Assembly (NCBI GenBank): GCA_021815365.1
Contig: JAKAGZ010000008.1
Location: 5,894-69,893, forward strand
Length of the DNA: 64,000 nt
Direction of reading: 5' to 3'
Source: Bacteroidota bacterium
Lineage (GTDB): Bacteria > Bacteroidota > Ignavibacteria > Ignavibacteriales > Ignavibacteriaceae
In this document: piece after piece, positions 43,628-52,556 of the stretch
Layout: each line of letters begins with the position of its first letter
How positions within the stretch are numbered: the first letter of the stretch is position 1
Translations under genes and position numbers: made by a program
The notes under the pieces: generated by a model
Seen by the model: the letters and a program-made list of their open reading frames with translations, nothing else
Databases searched by the model: none
What the model was told of the DNA's origin: nothing

Positions 43628-45595
43628 TTACTTCAATAATACAAGCTTTTTAGTTGAAATAAAGTTACCGGATTCAATCCTGTAGAGATAGACTCCGCTT
43701 GCGAGCTGTCCCGCATCAAATCTTACTACGTAAGTGCCTGCAGGTTTTACCTCGTTAACGAGAGTTGCTACTTCTCTGCCAAGAATATCATAAACTCTCA
43801 GAGTTACCAGTCCCTGCTGCGGTAAAGTGTACCTGATATTGGTACTCGGATTGAAAGGATTAGGATAGTTCTGTGAAAGTTTATATTCTTTCGGCAGAGT
43901 TGAAGTATTATTCTTTACATCCGTAACAACCGCAGCGCTTGTCTGTATCTGCAATGCAGTTGGCTGGCTGCTGCTTAATGATGACCATATTGTTACCTGC
44001 TGCCCTGCTGATAATGATGTTGAGCTTATGGGTTTAAAGTTAGCATCAAGTACAACAGTGCTTGCAGTTATCTGGTAATTAGGTGCCGAAACAGTTATTG
44101 AATTTGAAGTAACAGAGGAAACAATACCTGTGGTCTGCGAAATATCAGGATCGTCTTCAATGCTGATTATCAGTGCAAGATAAGAACCGTTATTCTGCAG
44201 TAAAGCTTTTATCTCGACCTTCATATTTACCTTCAGGTCGCTTAATGCAACCGCGCTGTCTGCTTCGTTAAAATATACAGTGTGCGCGCTTACAATTACC
44301 TTAAGACCTGAAACTGTCAGCGTATCTCCGCTTATAGCAGTAATAGCACCGGAAATATCTGTTTCATGTGCACCGATCATTTTTATTCTCTTTGCGAGCA
44401 GTGTGGAATCAGATCTCATAATTGCATGTATTTCTACTCGTTGACCGACTAAAAGAGATGCAAAAGTAACCGATACGTTTGTCGAATCATAAATTTTCGT
44501 CTGGCTGTCCACATAGTATCTTTTATTTGTTACAACTATGAAGTCACTTCCTACCGTATCTATTATTCCGGTAACTTCAATTTTAGGACGCCAGAAATCT
44601 TTTATCCTGATCCTTCTTGCATGATAAGTTCCGTCTAGGAGTTTTACGCCTTTTACTTCTACGATCATTCCTTTTTTCAGGTCGTTAAATGTAAGCAATG
44701 TTCCGTGGGAATCTTTTATTTCTGTCGTGGAATCGGTGGAGAAAGTAATACCTGCAACGATTATGCTGCTGGTCATTATGCTGTCAATCGGGGCTGTAAT
44801 TTCAATCTGCTTTTGTTCAGGTGCTTCAACTTTAATTCGTAAAGCAAGGTATGAACTGTCAGGTTGAATTTTTGCTTTTACTTCTACCTTCATTCCGACA
44901 GCGAGATCACTGTAAGTAAGAAGCTTGTGATCGTCGCCAAAAATTTCAGTCTGAGTATTTACGGTTACTTTAGTTCCGCTTACAGAAAGTGTATCGGCAT
45001 TTTTTACTTCGATAATACCTTCGAGCTCTATCTTACTGTCTTCGGCTTCTCTTTCCGTTTCTAGTTTTATTTTTGTGGCTAAGAAAGTTTTGTCTGGTCT
45101 TACAACGGCATGTATTTCAACTAAGTCGTTCACTTTGATCATTGACAGGGTTAATGTCGAGTCGTGCTCTCCCCTGATGATCGTTGTGCTGTCGGTATGA
45201 AATACCATATTATGTACAACCAAACTATCACCGCCGACAGACTGAACGGCGCCTGATATTTCAAATTCGTTGTCTTCTGTTTTCAGCATAATTCTTTTAG
45301 CAAAGTTGGTGCTGTCGCTCCGCTTAACGTACATTATTTCAACTTTGTCTCCAACGTGAAGATCGTTGAATGAGAGAACAGAATGTAATTGATTTCTTAT
45401 TTCGGTTGTACTGTCAACGAAGAAGGTCTTGCTGTTCACCACCAGGCTGTCTTTTCCTATTGACTGTATCAGTCCTGAAGTTTCAAATCCATCGTGGTCG
45501 TCAGAAGGTGTAGCAAACAGGTAGGCGGGGGTTAATAAAAATAAAATAAATAATATTATTAAATAAGGGCTGAGAGTAAATTTGATCTTTTCCAT
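43628..45595 (-). CDS. T9SS-secreted protein with seven tandem DUF5666 repeats
   Basis: 655 residues from the ATG at 45595, selected because AAGGAG lies 5-6 bases upstream; the ORF extends further without a ribosome site. Signal peptide (LIILFILFLLTPAYLFA). Seven units of about 70 residues follow, each of the type (I/V)-SG-I-sV-DSLvV-...-T.I...-l.f.dL.vG..VEi.a....ds..lA..I (DUF5666). The C-terminus is a T9SS sorting domain (LSQNYPNPFNPST; VTLRVYDILGREVATLV; KKLVLLK). DUF5666 is a small beta-barrel OB-like fold of unknown role. The protein likely forms a rod at or outside the outer membrane. Confidence 0.9.
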   Translation of the reverse strand: MEKIKFTLSPYLIILFILFLLTPAYLFATPSDDHDGFETSGLIQSIGKDSLVVNSKTFFVDSTTEIRNQLHSVLSFNDLHVGDKVEIMYVKRSDSTNFAKRIMLKTEDNEFEISGAVQSVGGDSLVVHNMVFHTDSTTIIRGEHDSTLTLSMIKVNDLVEIHAVVRPDKTFLATKIKLETEREAEDSKIELEGIIEVKNADTLSVSGTKVTVNTQTEIFGDDHKLLTYSDLAVGMKVEVKAKIQPDSSYLALRIKVEAPEQKQIEITAPIDSIMTSSIIVAGITFSTDSTTEIKDSHGTLLTFNDLKKGMIVEVKGVKLLDGTYHARRIRIKDFWRPKIEVTGIIDTVGSDFIVVTNKRYYVDSQTKIYDSTNVSVTFASLLVGQRVEIHAIMRSDSTLLAKRIKMIGAHETDISGAITAISGDTLTVSGLKVIVSAHTVYFNEADSAVALSDLKVNMKVEIKALLQNNGSYLALIISIEDDPDISQTTGIVSSVTSNSITVSAPNYQITASTVVLDANFKPISSTSLSAGQQVTIWSSLSSSQPTALQIQTSAAVVTDVKNNTSTLPKEYKLSQNYPNPFNPSTNIRYTLPQQGLVTLRVYDILGREVATLVNEVKPAGTYVVRFDAGQLASGVYLYRIESGNFISTKKLVLLK

Positions 45596-45840
45596 AGTAA
45601 CTCCTTTTTTGTAAAATATAACATAACATTTAACATCCCGGAACACTTTTGTTCCACATAACCTATGCCCTCAAATATCAGGATATTATTTCATTTTTCC
45701 TCCTGTCATTGGTTATTTCAGATAATAAGTGCATCAAGCGTAAAAGAAGTGACAACTCTTTATGATTTTTTATGAGTTAACTTAACCTTAAATTTACGCA
45801 GGCAAAAGTCGTATAAAATATAATAATTTTAGAGGGACAG

Positions 45841-46926
45841 TTGAAAGTCAGGAAAATTGCTATTCTTGGTCTGGGGCTGATAGGAGGATCGATTGCTAAA
45901 GCGTTAAAACTATCGGGCAGGGATTTTATTATTTCTGCTTTTGATAAAAAAGAGGATGTGATAAAAAGATCATTAAAGGAAAAGATAATTGATGAAGGTC
46001 TTTCATCCGTTAATGAAGCAGTAAATTCTGACCTGATTTTTATCTGTATGCCTGCAGATAATTCATTAAAAGTGTTTGAAAAACTAATTCCAAAGCTTTC
46101 TGAGGAAAATATTATATCGGATGTCTGCGGCGTTAAAGCAATATTTGAAGACAAATGGAACGAGTTTAACTCTGAAGCACACTATATCGGTGGTCACCCG
46201 ATGGCTGGGAAAGAAACCGGTGGCTATGAGAATTCAGATCCGCATCTGTTTGAAAATTCAGCGTATATAATTTCAAGCTCAGCAGAAAAATGCAGGAGGA
46301 TAAACGAATTTCTTGAAATAATCTCGCTGCTTGGTGCAAAGCCATTATTTCTTCAGCCGTCGCTTCACGATAAAGTAGTAGCGCGCGTAAGTCATCTCCC
46401 GCAGCTATTGGCTGTAGCGCTAATCCACACAGTTGGTAGTAATAACGAAGAGATAGATTTCCTGGACTATGCTGCCGGGGGATTCAGAGATATAACGAGA
46501 ATTGCTTCGAGTCCTTTCACAAGCTGGAAGTCTATCTTAAAATTTAACCGAAGTGAAATAATTAATGCAATAGAAATTCTTTATAATAATTTAAACAAGG
46601 TTGAAGATTATTTAGAATGCGGTGACATGGAGAACCTCGATAAATTATTTAAAGATGCCCGCACTAAAAGAAAAAAGATTTCCAGGGACCCGAAAGGTTT
46701 TCTGAACCCTCTGCACGATATTTTCCTGCTGCTTGAAGACAAACCTGGTACCTTAAATAAGGTGTTAAAACTTATAGCAAAAAATTCAATTAATTTAAAA
46801 GATATTGAACTGCAGAAATTCATTAAAAATTACGGAGGGTTTTTCAAGCTGTCCTTTGACACCAGGCAGGATGCTAAAAAAGTGAAAACGATACTTAAGG
46901 AAGCGGGCTACAAGCTGAAGAATTAA
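45841..46926 (+). CDS. tyrA: Prephenate dehydrogenase with C-terminal ACT domain
   Basis: 361 residues. ILGLGLIGGSIAKAL is the NAD loop; GHPMAGKETGGYENS carries the substrate-binding His/Lys; RVSHLPQLLAVAL and AAGGFRDITRIASSPFTSW follow. An ACT domain lies at about 290-360 (DIFLLLEDKPGTLNKVLKLIAKNSINLKDIEL) and probably mediates feedback by tyrosine. The start is TTG 45841 behind AGAGGGACAG. It makes 4-hydroxyphenylpyruvate for tyrosine synthesis. aroF lies upstream beyond the cassette array. Confidence 0.95.
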   Translation: MKVRKIAILGLGLIGGSIAKALKLSGRDFIISAFDKKEDVIKRSLKEKIIDEGLSSVNEAVNSDLIFICMPADNSLKVFEKLIPKLSEENIISDVCGVKAIFEDKWNEFNSEAHYIGGHPMAGKETGGYENSDPHLFENSAYIISSSAEKCRRINEFLEIISLLGAKPLFLQPSLHDKVVARVSHLPQLLAVALIHTVGSNNEEIDFLDYAAGGFRDITRIASSPFTSWKSILKFNRSEIINAIEILYNNLNKVEDYLECGDMENLDKLFKDARTKRKKISRDPKGFLNPLHDIFLLLEDKPGTLNKVLKLIAKNSINLKDIELQKFIKNYGGFFKLSFDTRQDAKKVKTILKEAGYKLKN

Positions 46927-47062
46927 TTATTTTCAACTTCAGCTTATACTATATCATCGCGACATGTTTATTGACAAATTGTTCTTAATATAAAACGACT
47001 GAAATATAGTATATAAAACTTCGATTTGTTATCTTAAAATGTACTCTTAATTAAGGATTCAT

Positions 47063-47500
47063 ATGAAGATATATCTTGATGCCTGTAGTTTGCAAAGACC
47101 GTTTGATGACAAAACGCAGGTGAGAATCTTATTGGAATCTGATGCTGTTTTAGGTATTTTAAATTACTTTGAAATGAATAAGATAGAACTTATAAATTCA
47201 GATGTGCTAAAATATGAAATTGGAAGGATACCTAATAACCTAAGAAGGTTAAACTCGTTTAATATTTTAAATGCTGCCGATATGTATGTTAAATTAAATG
47301 GCACAATTGAAAAAAATGCTAGAATATTTTTAGAAAAAGGAATTCTGCCTTTGGATGCTTTACATCTTGCTTCTGCAGAGTATGGTAAGGCAGATTACTT
47401 TTGTACCTGCGATGATAAATTAATAGTCAGGGCAAAAAAATTGAATCTTAAATTAAAAATTGTTACACCAATCGAACTGATAGGAGAAATTGAAAAATGA
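47063..47500 (+). CDS. PIN-domain protein (VapC-like toxin)
   Basis: 145 residues, begins KIYLDACSLQRPFDD, with Asp5 as first metal ligand. LINSDVLKYEIGRIP provides a Glu, GILPLDALHLASAEYG the second Asp, and FCTCDDKLIVRAKKL the last, the usual PIN nuclease layout. AAGGA precedes the ATG. The next gene overlaps by four bases and is small and basic, so this is probably a toxin-antitoxin pair with toxin first. Confidence 0.85.
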   Translation: MKIYLDACSLQRPFDDKTQVRILLESDAVLGILNYFEMNKIELINSDVLKYEIGRIPNNLRRLNSFNILNAADMYVKLNGTIEKNARIFLEKGILPLDALHLASAEYGKADYFCTCDDKLIVRAKKLNLKLKIVTPIELIGEIEK

Positions 47501-47709
47501 GAAACGCTCAAAAAACACTAAATGAATTAAACGAAGAAATAGTCTCCTTTCTTACTAAAAAAGTTGGTATAGTAAATACTTTCAAGTTTATTAATCAGTT
47601 TACCAAAGGTCAAAGCAATTATACTTTGCAAAGAAGAGAATTTTTTAAAGATTATTCTTTTGAGCAAATCATCAATGAAATAAAAAAGAGAAGAAGATTA
47701 AAAGCATAA
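47497..47709 (+). CDS. Small basic protein, probable antitoxin of the PIN pair
   Basis: 70 residues, overlapping the PIN gene by ATGA. KTLNELNEEIVSFLTKKVGIVNTFKFINQFTKGQ is helical, and the tail IINEIKKRRRLKA is strongly basic. No recognised domain, but this size and position are typical of partners to PIN proteins. Antitoxin role is inferred from context only. Confidence 0.6.
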   Translation: MRNAQKTLNELNEEIVSFLTKKVGIVNTFKFINQFTKGQSNYTLQRREFFKDYSFEQIINEIKKRRRLKA

Positions 47710-48056
47710 TTGCCGAACGGATAGACATTATCTACTTACTGATAAATAACAAGATGTAACAAAAGAATTAAAAGATGGTATCTTCCCGAATCAAGGCAGC
47801 TTAACTTATGACGATTTTTTCCACATTATTTTTTTTACTAAAAGTATCTTTTCCCTTGAAGCATTACGCGAAGAATTAATTATGTTTTTTGTTTGTTATT
47901 AAGTGAAGTGAGTCTTACTTTGTAATGATACGGCATCAATGAGATTTCCCCCGCAGAAGACAAATACCATTGGAGTTTTTCTTATCCTGAAATTATGATA
48001 ATTTTACAGCTCGGTTATGAGAGTCTAAAAAATTTCTGCTAACTATACGGCGATTA
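47710..48056. other. Intergenic region without recognised gene
   Basis: 347 AT-rich bases. At about 47903 a half copy of the GTGAGTCTTACTTTGTA element is present. No ORF, hairpin with T-run, or other feature is convincing. Confidence 0.5.
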
Positions 48057-49373
48057 ATGAAGCTTCGTTTAGAAAACCTGATCCTGTTAATTATTACTTG
48101 TCTGATATTCACTGCCGGAATTACTGCTCAGCAAAGCTCACTTTCCGTTTTTAAAAGAACTTATTATCCCAATGGCGTTTTAAAAACGCTGGGGGAATAT
48201 GTAAACGATAAACTCGACGGCTACTATTTCGAATATTATCCCAGCGGGAAGATCTGGAAAAAATGGGAATTTAAAAACGGGAAGGAGAATGGAAAATCTT
48301 TGTGGTATTTCCCTGATGGTAAGCCGAGCATCGAATGGAATTATGAAAATGGTCTGAAAGAAGGGACCGCTAAATGGTATTATGAAACAGGAGAACTCTG
48401 GGCTGAACAAAACTATATTCACGGACAGCTTCAGGGAGTTACACGGACTTATTATAAATCCGGCGAGCTTGAAGGAAAATGGAATTATGTTAACGGCTCG
48501 CTTGAAGGGATATCATATACTTATTTCAAGTCAGGCAATGTTGAGGTTGAAAAAAAATACAAAGATGGAAAACTTAACGGAAGAACAACCGTTTTCCATG
48601 ATAATAAAGTAAAAGCCCTTACTGCTGATTTTGTAAATGATAAACTGGAGGGCGAAGTAAAAATCTACGATCTTGCGGGAAACCTTCGGGTAAAAGATTC
48701 ATACATTAACGGCGAATTGCTGAACAGAATTAAATATGATTACAGAGGGAAGTTTGAATCAGAAGAAAGCACGGTCAGAAATTATTATCCTAACGGAAGT
48801 TTAAAAGAAGAAATATTTTATAAGGGAGGAAGACGTGAGGGTATCTCGCGGATTTATTATGATAGCGGTTACTTAAAAGAAGAGCTTAATTATAAAAATG
48901 ATACTCTGGAAGGGAGAAGCAATTATTACTACGAAGGCGGGATATTAAAAAGTTCTGTTGACTATTTAAAAGGAATTCAAAAAGGTATTACTAGAAATTA
49001 TTATCCGTCAGGAAGGCTCATGTCTGAAGTAAATTATCTTGATAATCAAAAAAACGGTATCGCTCTCGAATACTTTGAAAGCGGTGTGCTGAAAGCAGCT
49101 TACTATAATAAGGACGGTATAGCTGACGGAGAGTATAAAACTTATTATGAAAACGGGCTTCTCGAATCTGAAGGAACTTACTCGAATGGAAAATTGAACG
49201 GGAAGAAAACTTATTATTTTCATTACGGCGGCGTGAAGAAAGAAGAAAATTATTTTATGGGTAAACTAGATGGCATTGTAAAGATTTTTTCTGAGGATGG
49301 CAAGCTTTTCAAAGAAGAAACCTATGTTTACGGCACTCTGATAAGAACAAAGGATTTCAGCAAAAATAACTGA
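48057..49373 (+). CDS. Secreted YwqK/MORN-variant repeat protein
   Basis: 438 residues with signal peptide (LENLILLIITCLIFTAGITAQ). The rest is about 17 repeats of roughly 23 residues of the type YYPNG.L..E.NY.NG.L.G.... (MORN-2 / YwqK antitoxin-like repeats), the ninth degenerate. Such repeats form an elongated beta-structure and occur in Bacteroidota exported proteins. No T9SS tail is present. Role unknown; the YwqK label reflects a distant similarity to a Bacillus antitoxin. Confidence 0.9.
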   Translation: MKLRLENLILLIITCLIFTAGITAQQSSLSVFKRTYYPNGVLKTLGEYVNDKLDGYYFEYYPSGKIWKKWEFKNGKENGKSLWYFPDGKPSIEWNYENGLKEGTAKWYYETGELWAEQNYIHGQLQGVTRTYYKSGELEGKWNYVNGSLEGISYTYFKSGNVEVEKKYKDGKLNGRTTVFHDNKVKALTADFVNDKLEGEVKIYDLAGNLRVKDSYINGELLNRIKYDYRGKFESEESTVRNYYPNGSLKEEIFYKGGRREGISRIYYDSGYLKEELNYKNDTLEGRSNYYYEGGILKSSVDYLKGIQKGITRNYYPSGRLMSEVNYLDNQKNGIALEYFESGVLKAAYYNKDGIADGEYKTYYENGLLESEGTYSNGKLNGKKTYYFHYGGVKKEENYFMGKLDGIVKIFSEDGKLFKEETYVYGTLIRTKDFSKNN

Positions 49374-49464
49374 GAAGAATTTTTACTTCATAAAGTTTTA
49401 ATTATGCTGTTCAATAAAAAATTCAGATTTGTTTATCTTTGTATAATTAAAAACAGAGTTTAAG

Positions 49465-50373
49465 ATGAGAAAGAAAACAAAGGGAAAGAGCGGGAAAGAT
49501 TTTACAGTAGGACTTTTGCAGCTTGCTTTCAGTGAAAATACTGATGATAATCTGAAAAAAGCTGTAAGCTGGGTTGATAAGGCTGCTAAAAAAGGGGCGC
49601 AGGTTATTTGTCTGCCGGAATTATTTCGCACACAATATTTCTGTCAGAAGGAAGACGTTGAATTTTTTAATTATGCTGAATCAATTCCGGGATCTTCGAC
49701 AGACGCTATGCAGAAAGCAGCGAAGAAAAATAAAGTAGTAATTATTGTACCGGTATTTGAAAAACGTACCGAAGGGATTTATCATAACAGTGCGGTTATT
49801 ATTGATGCAGACGGAACAATTGCCGGGCTATACAGAAAAATGCACATACCCGATGACCCTTCATTCTATGAAAAATTTTATTTCACTCCCGGCGACCTTG
49901 GATTTAAATCGTTTAAAACAAAATATGGAAATATCGGCACACTGATCTGCTGGGACCAATGGTATCCTGAAGCAGCGCGGATAACTGCATTGCAGGGTGC
50001 AGGTGTTTTATTTTATCCCACAGCTATAGGCTGGCACCCGCACGAAAAAGAGAAATATGGCAATGCACAGTTTGAATCATGGCAGACTGTTCAGCGCGGG
50101 CACGCAATCGCCAACGGTGTTTATGCTGCAGCGGTAAACAGAATTGGTCACGAGATAGTTGTTCCCGGAACTCCCGGACTTGAATTCTGGGGTTCCTCTT
50201 TTATCTGTGATCCGCAAGGTGTCATTATTGCACAAGGCTCTGTTGATAAAGAAGAAATAATTATGGCAGAGATAAATTACAAACATATTGAAAACATCAG
50301 GCAGAACTGGCCCTTCCTGAGAGACAGAAGGATAGATGCTTATGGAGATATCGAAAAGAGAATGATAGATTGA
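49465..50373 (+). CDS. aguB: N-carbamoylputrescine amidase (carbon-nitrogen hydrolase)
   Basis: 302 residues of the nitrilase superfamily. The catalytic triad is visible: Glu in CLPELFRTQYFCQ, Lys in LYRKMHIPDDP, Cys in GTLICWDQWYPEAARI. The sequences DPSFYEKFYFTPGD and FGSSFICDP-type WGSSFICDPQG match the putrescine branch. It turns N-carbamoylputrescine into putrescine, ammonia and CO2. The agmatine deiminase gene lies 850 bases downstream, so the pathway from agmatine is complete; a small DUF433/DUF5615 pair lies between. Confidence 0.93.
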   Translation: MRKKTKGKSGKDFTVGLLQLAFSENTDDNLKKAVSWVDKAAKKGAQVICLPELFRTQYFCQKEDVEFFNYAESIPGSSTDAMQKAAKKNKVVIIVPVFEKRTEGIYHNSAVIIDADGTIAGLYRKMHIPDDPSFYEKFYFTPGDLGFKSFKTKYGNIGTLICWDQWYPEAARITALQGAGVLFYPTAIGWHPHEKEKYGNAQFESWQTVQRGHAIANGVYAAAVNRIGHEIVVPGTPGLEFWGSSFICDPQGVIIAQGSVDKEEIIMAEINYKHIENIRQNWPFLRDRRIDAYGDIEKRMID

Positions 50374-50571
50374 TGATGACAAATGCAGGAGGTCGGCTTG
50401 CCACGGCGAAGTGAAACAAAGCCGGGAGGTCTAAAGCCAGATGTCGGATAGCACATTTATCAGATGTCTAATCCCTGACATTTGATCATAATGGGAAGAT
50501 TGTAGAATATGTTGAAAACAATTTTTATATTAACTATAATTAAAAGCAATAGTCAGTGAGGTAATGATTAT

Positions 50572-50826
50572 ATGAAGAGTAAAATTTATGGAAGATATAT
50601 TGTCTCTAGTCCTGAAATTTGTCATGGTAAACCTACTTTCCGGGGTACCCGAATTTTAGTAGCTGATATTTTAGAACAAATAGCTGAAGGATTAGCCTGG
50701 GAAACAATTATTGAAGAATGGAGAGGTGATATTACAAAAGAAGCCATTGCCGAAGCTATTAATTTATCGAGGAAGGCATTTTTGGAACACGCCGATAAAT
50801 ATGCTCTGGAACCAAATGCGGCATGA
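50572..50826 (+). CDS. DUF433 domain protein (antitoxin-like)
   Basis: 84 residues. YIVSSPEICHGKPTFRGTRILVADILEQIAEG followed by WRGDITKEAIAEAINLSRKAFLE is the DUF433 family, a winged-helix-like small protein often found before DUF5615 genes. Overlaps the following gene by four bases. Probably the antitoxin and autoregulator. Confidence 0.9.
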   Translation: MKSKIYGRYIVSSPEICHGKPTFRGTRILVADILEQIAEGLAWETIIEEWRGDITKEAIAEAINLSRKAFLEHADKYALEPNAA

Positions 50827-51224
50827 ATATTCTTGATGAGAATTTTATTGAAAGTCAATGCAGATTATTACGTAGCTGGCATATTCATTTCAGGCAAGTC
50901 GGATCAACATGGGGGAAGAAGGGGTTGAAAGATGAAGAAATTATTTCACACCTATTAAAATTAAATAATCCAACTTTCTTTACAAGAGACGAAGGTTTTT
51001 TTAACGATAAACTTTGCCATCCTGCATATTGTTTAGTTCATTTAGCAGTTAGAAAAGATGAGTCTGCATCATTTATGCGTCGAGTTCTAAAGCACCCGGA
51101 TTTTAATACAAAGATAAAGCGAATGGGCTGTATTATTCGTGCCTCACATGTCGGCTTGACTGTGTACAAGATAAAAACGAAGAATTATTATCATTATGAT
51201 TGGTCATGGGAAGTAATAAAATGA
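50823..51224 (+). CDS. DUF5615 PIN-like protein (toxin-like)
   Basis: 133 residues. MNILDENFIESQCRLLRSWHI supplies the DEN acidic start of this PIN-like family; LKDEEIISHLLKLNNPTFFTRDEGFF gives the second acidic cluster. Longer than most DUF5615 proteins (about 110). It pairs with DUF433 by ATGA overlap and itself overlaps the agmatine deiminase start by four bases. The three are probably co-transcribed with aguA, though this pair likely inserted between aguB and aguA. Confidence 0.8.
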   Translation: MNILDENFIESQCRLLRSWHIHFRQVGSTWGKKGLKDEEIISHLLKLNNPTFFTRDEGFFNDKLCHPAYCLVHLAVRKDESASFMRRVLKHPDFNTKIKRMGCIIRASHVGLTVYKIKTKNYYHYDWSWEVIK

Positions 51225-52279
51225 AAAATAATTTACCAGTTGATTTGAATTTTAGAATGCCCGCTGAATGGGAAAGACACGAAGCTACCTGGATCGGCTG
51301 GCCTCATAATAAAGAAGACTGGCCCGGAAAATTTTCCCCCATTCCATGGGTTTATGCTGAAATAGTAAAAAAAATTTCTGAAGGCGAGAAAGTCAGGATT
51401 GTTGTTGAATCGAAAGAACACCAGAGGAAAGCCGAAAGAGTTCTTAAATCTGCCGTTGTTGATTTTGCTCAGATCGAATTTTTTATTCTGAAAACCGACA
51501 GGGGATGGATGCGCGATTCAGGTCCCGCTTTTATAAAAAATAATTTAAATGAAATTGCACAGGTAAGTTTTAAGTTCACAGGCTGGGCGAAATATTCTAA
51601 TTATAAAAAAGATGAGAAATTTCCAAAGTATATTTCTGAAAAATTTAAGCTGAAAAATTTCATTCCTCTTTATAATAACAGGCACGCCTGCCTCGAAGGC
51701 GGCAGTATTGATATAAACGGGAACGGAACGCTTATTACTACTGAAGAATGCCTGATGGATGGAAATATCCAGGTAAGGAATCCCGGCTTTACTAAAAAAG
51801 ATTATGAAGAGGTTTTTAAAAATTATCTTGGGATAAAGAACGTTCTCTGGCTGGGGAAGGGAATCGCAGGCGATGATACTCACGGGCACGTAGATGATCT
51901 TTGCAGATTTGTAAATCACAATACTGTTGTCCTGGTGCGGGAAGAGAATGTATCGGACTCTAACTACAGAATATTAGAAGAAAACTTTGAACGGGCTGAG
52001 GACATGTTCCTTGAAGACGGTTCAAAATTGAATGTAGTCGAATTACCGATGCCGGCTCCGGTGATATTTAAGGGAGAGAGACTGCCTGCAAGCTACGCAA
52101 ATTTTTATATTTCAAATTCTTATGTGCTTGTTCCCACTTTTAATGATCCGAAAGATAGAATTGCTTTAGGTATTCTCTCAGAATTATTTAATGACAGGCA
52201 GGTTGTAGGAATTCACGCTGTTGATCTTGTATGGGGACTGGGAACGATTCACTGCCTGACGCACGAGCAGCCTATGTAA
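51221..52279 (+). CDS. aguA: Agmatine deiminase
   Basis: 352 residues. MPAEWERHEATWIGWPHN at the start, DRGWMRDSGPAF, LEGGSIDINGNGTLITTEECLM, GDDTHGHVDDLCRF and the end WGLGTIHCLTHEQP with the catalytic Cys are all present, as in guanidino-group hydrolases of this family. It converts agmatine to N-carbamoylputrescine, which AguB then hydrolyses. Start ATG 51221 overlaps the previous stop; the in-frame ATG at 51200 lies inside the DUF5615 gene. Confidence 0.96.
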   Translation: MKNNLPVDLNFRMPAEWERHEATWIGWPHNKEDWPGKFSPIPWVYAEIVKKISEGEKVRIVVESKEHQRKAERVLKSAVVDFAQIEFFILKTDRGWMRDSGPAFIKNNLNEIAQVSFKFTGWAKYSNYKKDEKFPKYISEKFKLKNFIPLYNNRHACLEGGSIDINGNGTLITTEECLMDGNIQVRNPGFTKKDYEEVFKNYLGIKNVLWLGKGIAGDDTHGHVDDLCRFVNHNTVVLVREENVSDSNYRILEENFERAEDMFLEDGSKLNVVELPMPAPVIFKGERLPASYANFYISNSYVLVPTFNDPKDRIALGILSELFNDRQVVGIHAVDLVWGLGTIHCLTHEQPM

Positions 52280-52429
52280 GCCAGATTTAACTAACGAAAA
52301 TTTGAGATCAAGAAAAATAAAGGAGATTTTTTATTTCATAACTAATACTTTCCCTTTAGCGTTGCCATCACAATGTAGGAAGGGGAACTATCTGTAAAAA
52401 CTAATTTGTTTGTAGCAGAAGGTTACACT

Positions 52430-52481
52430 GTGAGACTCACCTTTTGACGTAAGGCATCACAATGTGAAAGGTGAGTCTCAC
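52430..52481. repeat. Inverted repeat of the GTGAGTCTCACCTTT family
   Basis: Arms 52430-52444 and 52467-52481 are perfectly complementary over 15 bases with a 22-base loop. The loop repeats CATCACAATGT also seen at 52367. Related elements are at 5250 and 38421. It lies downstream of the minus-strand T9SS gene and could end its transcript. Confidence 0.75.
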
Positions 52482-52493
52482 TTTTAGTTAAAT

Positions 52494-52556
52494 TTATTTC
52501 AACACTACCAGTTTCCTGACTGAAGTAACACCTCCTTGATAGTAAATTGAACGTTT
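52494..52556 (-). pseudogene. In-frame remnant of a second T9SS sorting-domain tail
   Basis: Directly after the TAG stop of the T9SS gene (52557-52559), in the same frame, the sequence reads KRSIYYQGGVTSVRKLVVLK and then TAA. This is the last strand of a T9SS sorting domain and parallels the gene's own end SFSKKLILLK. It appears to be the residue of an older or duplicated C-terminus. Confidence 0.75.
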
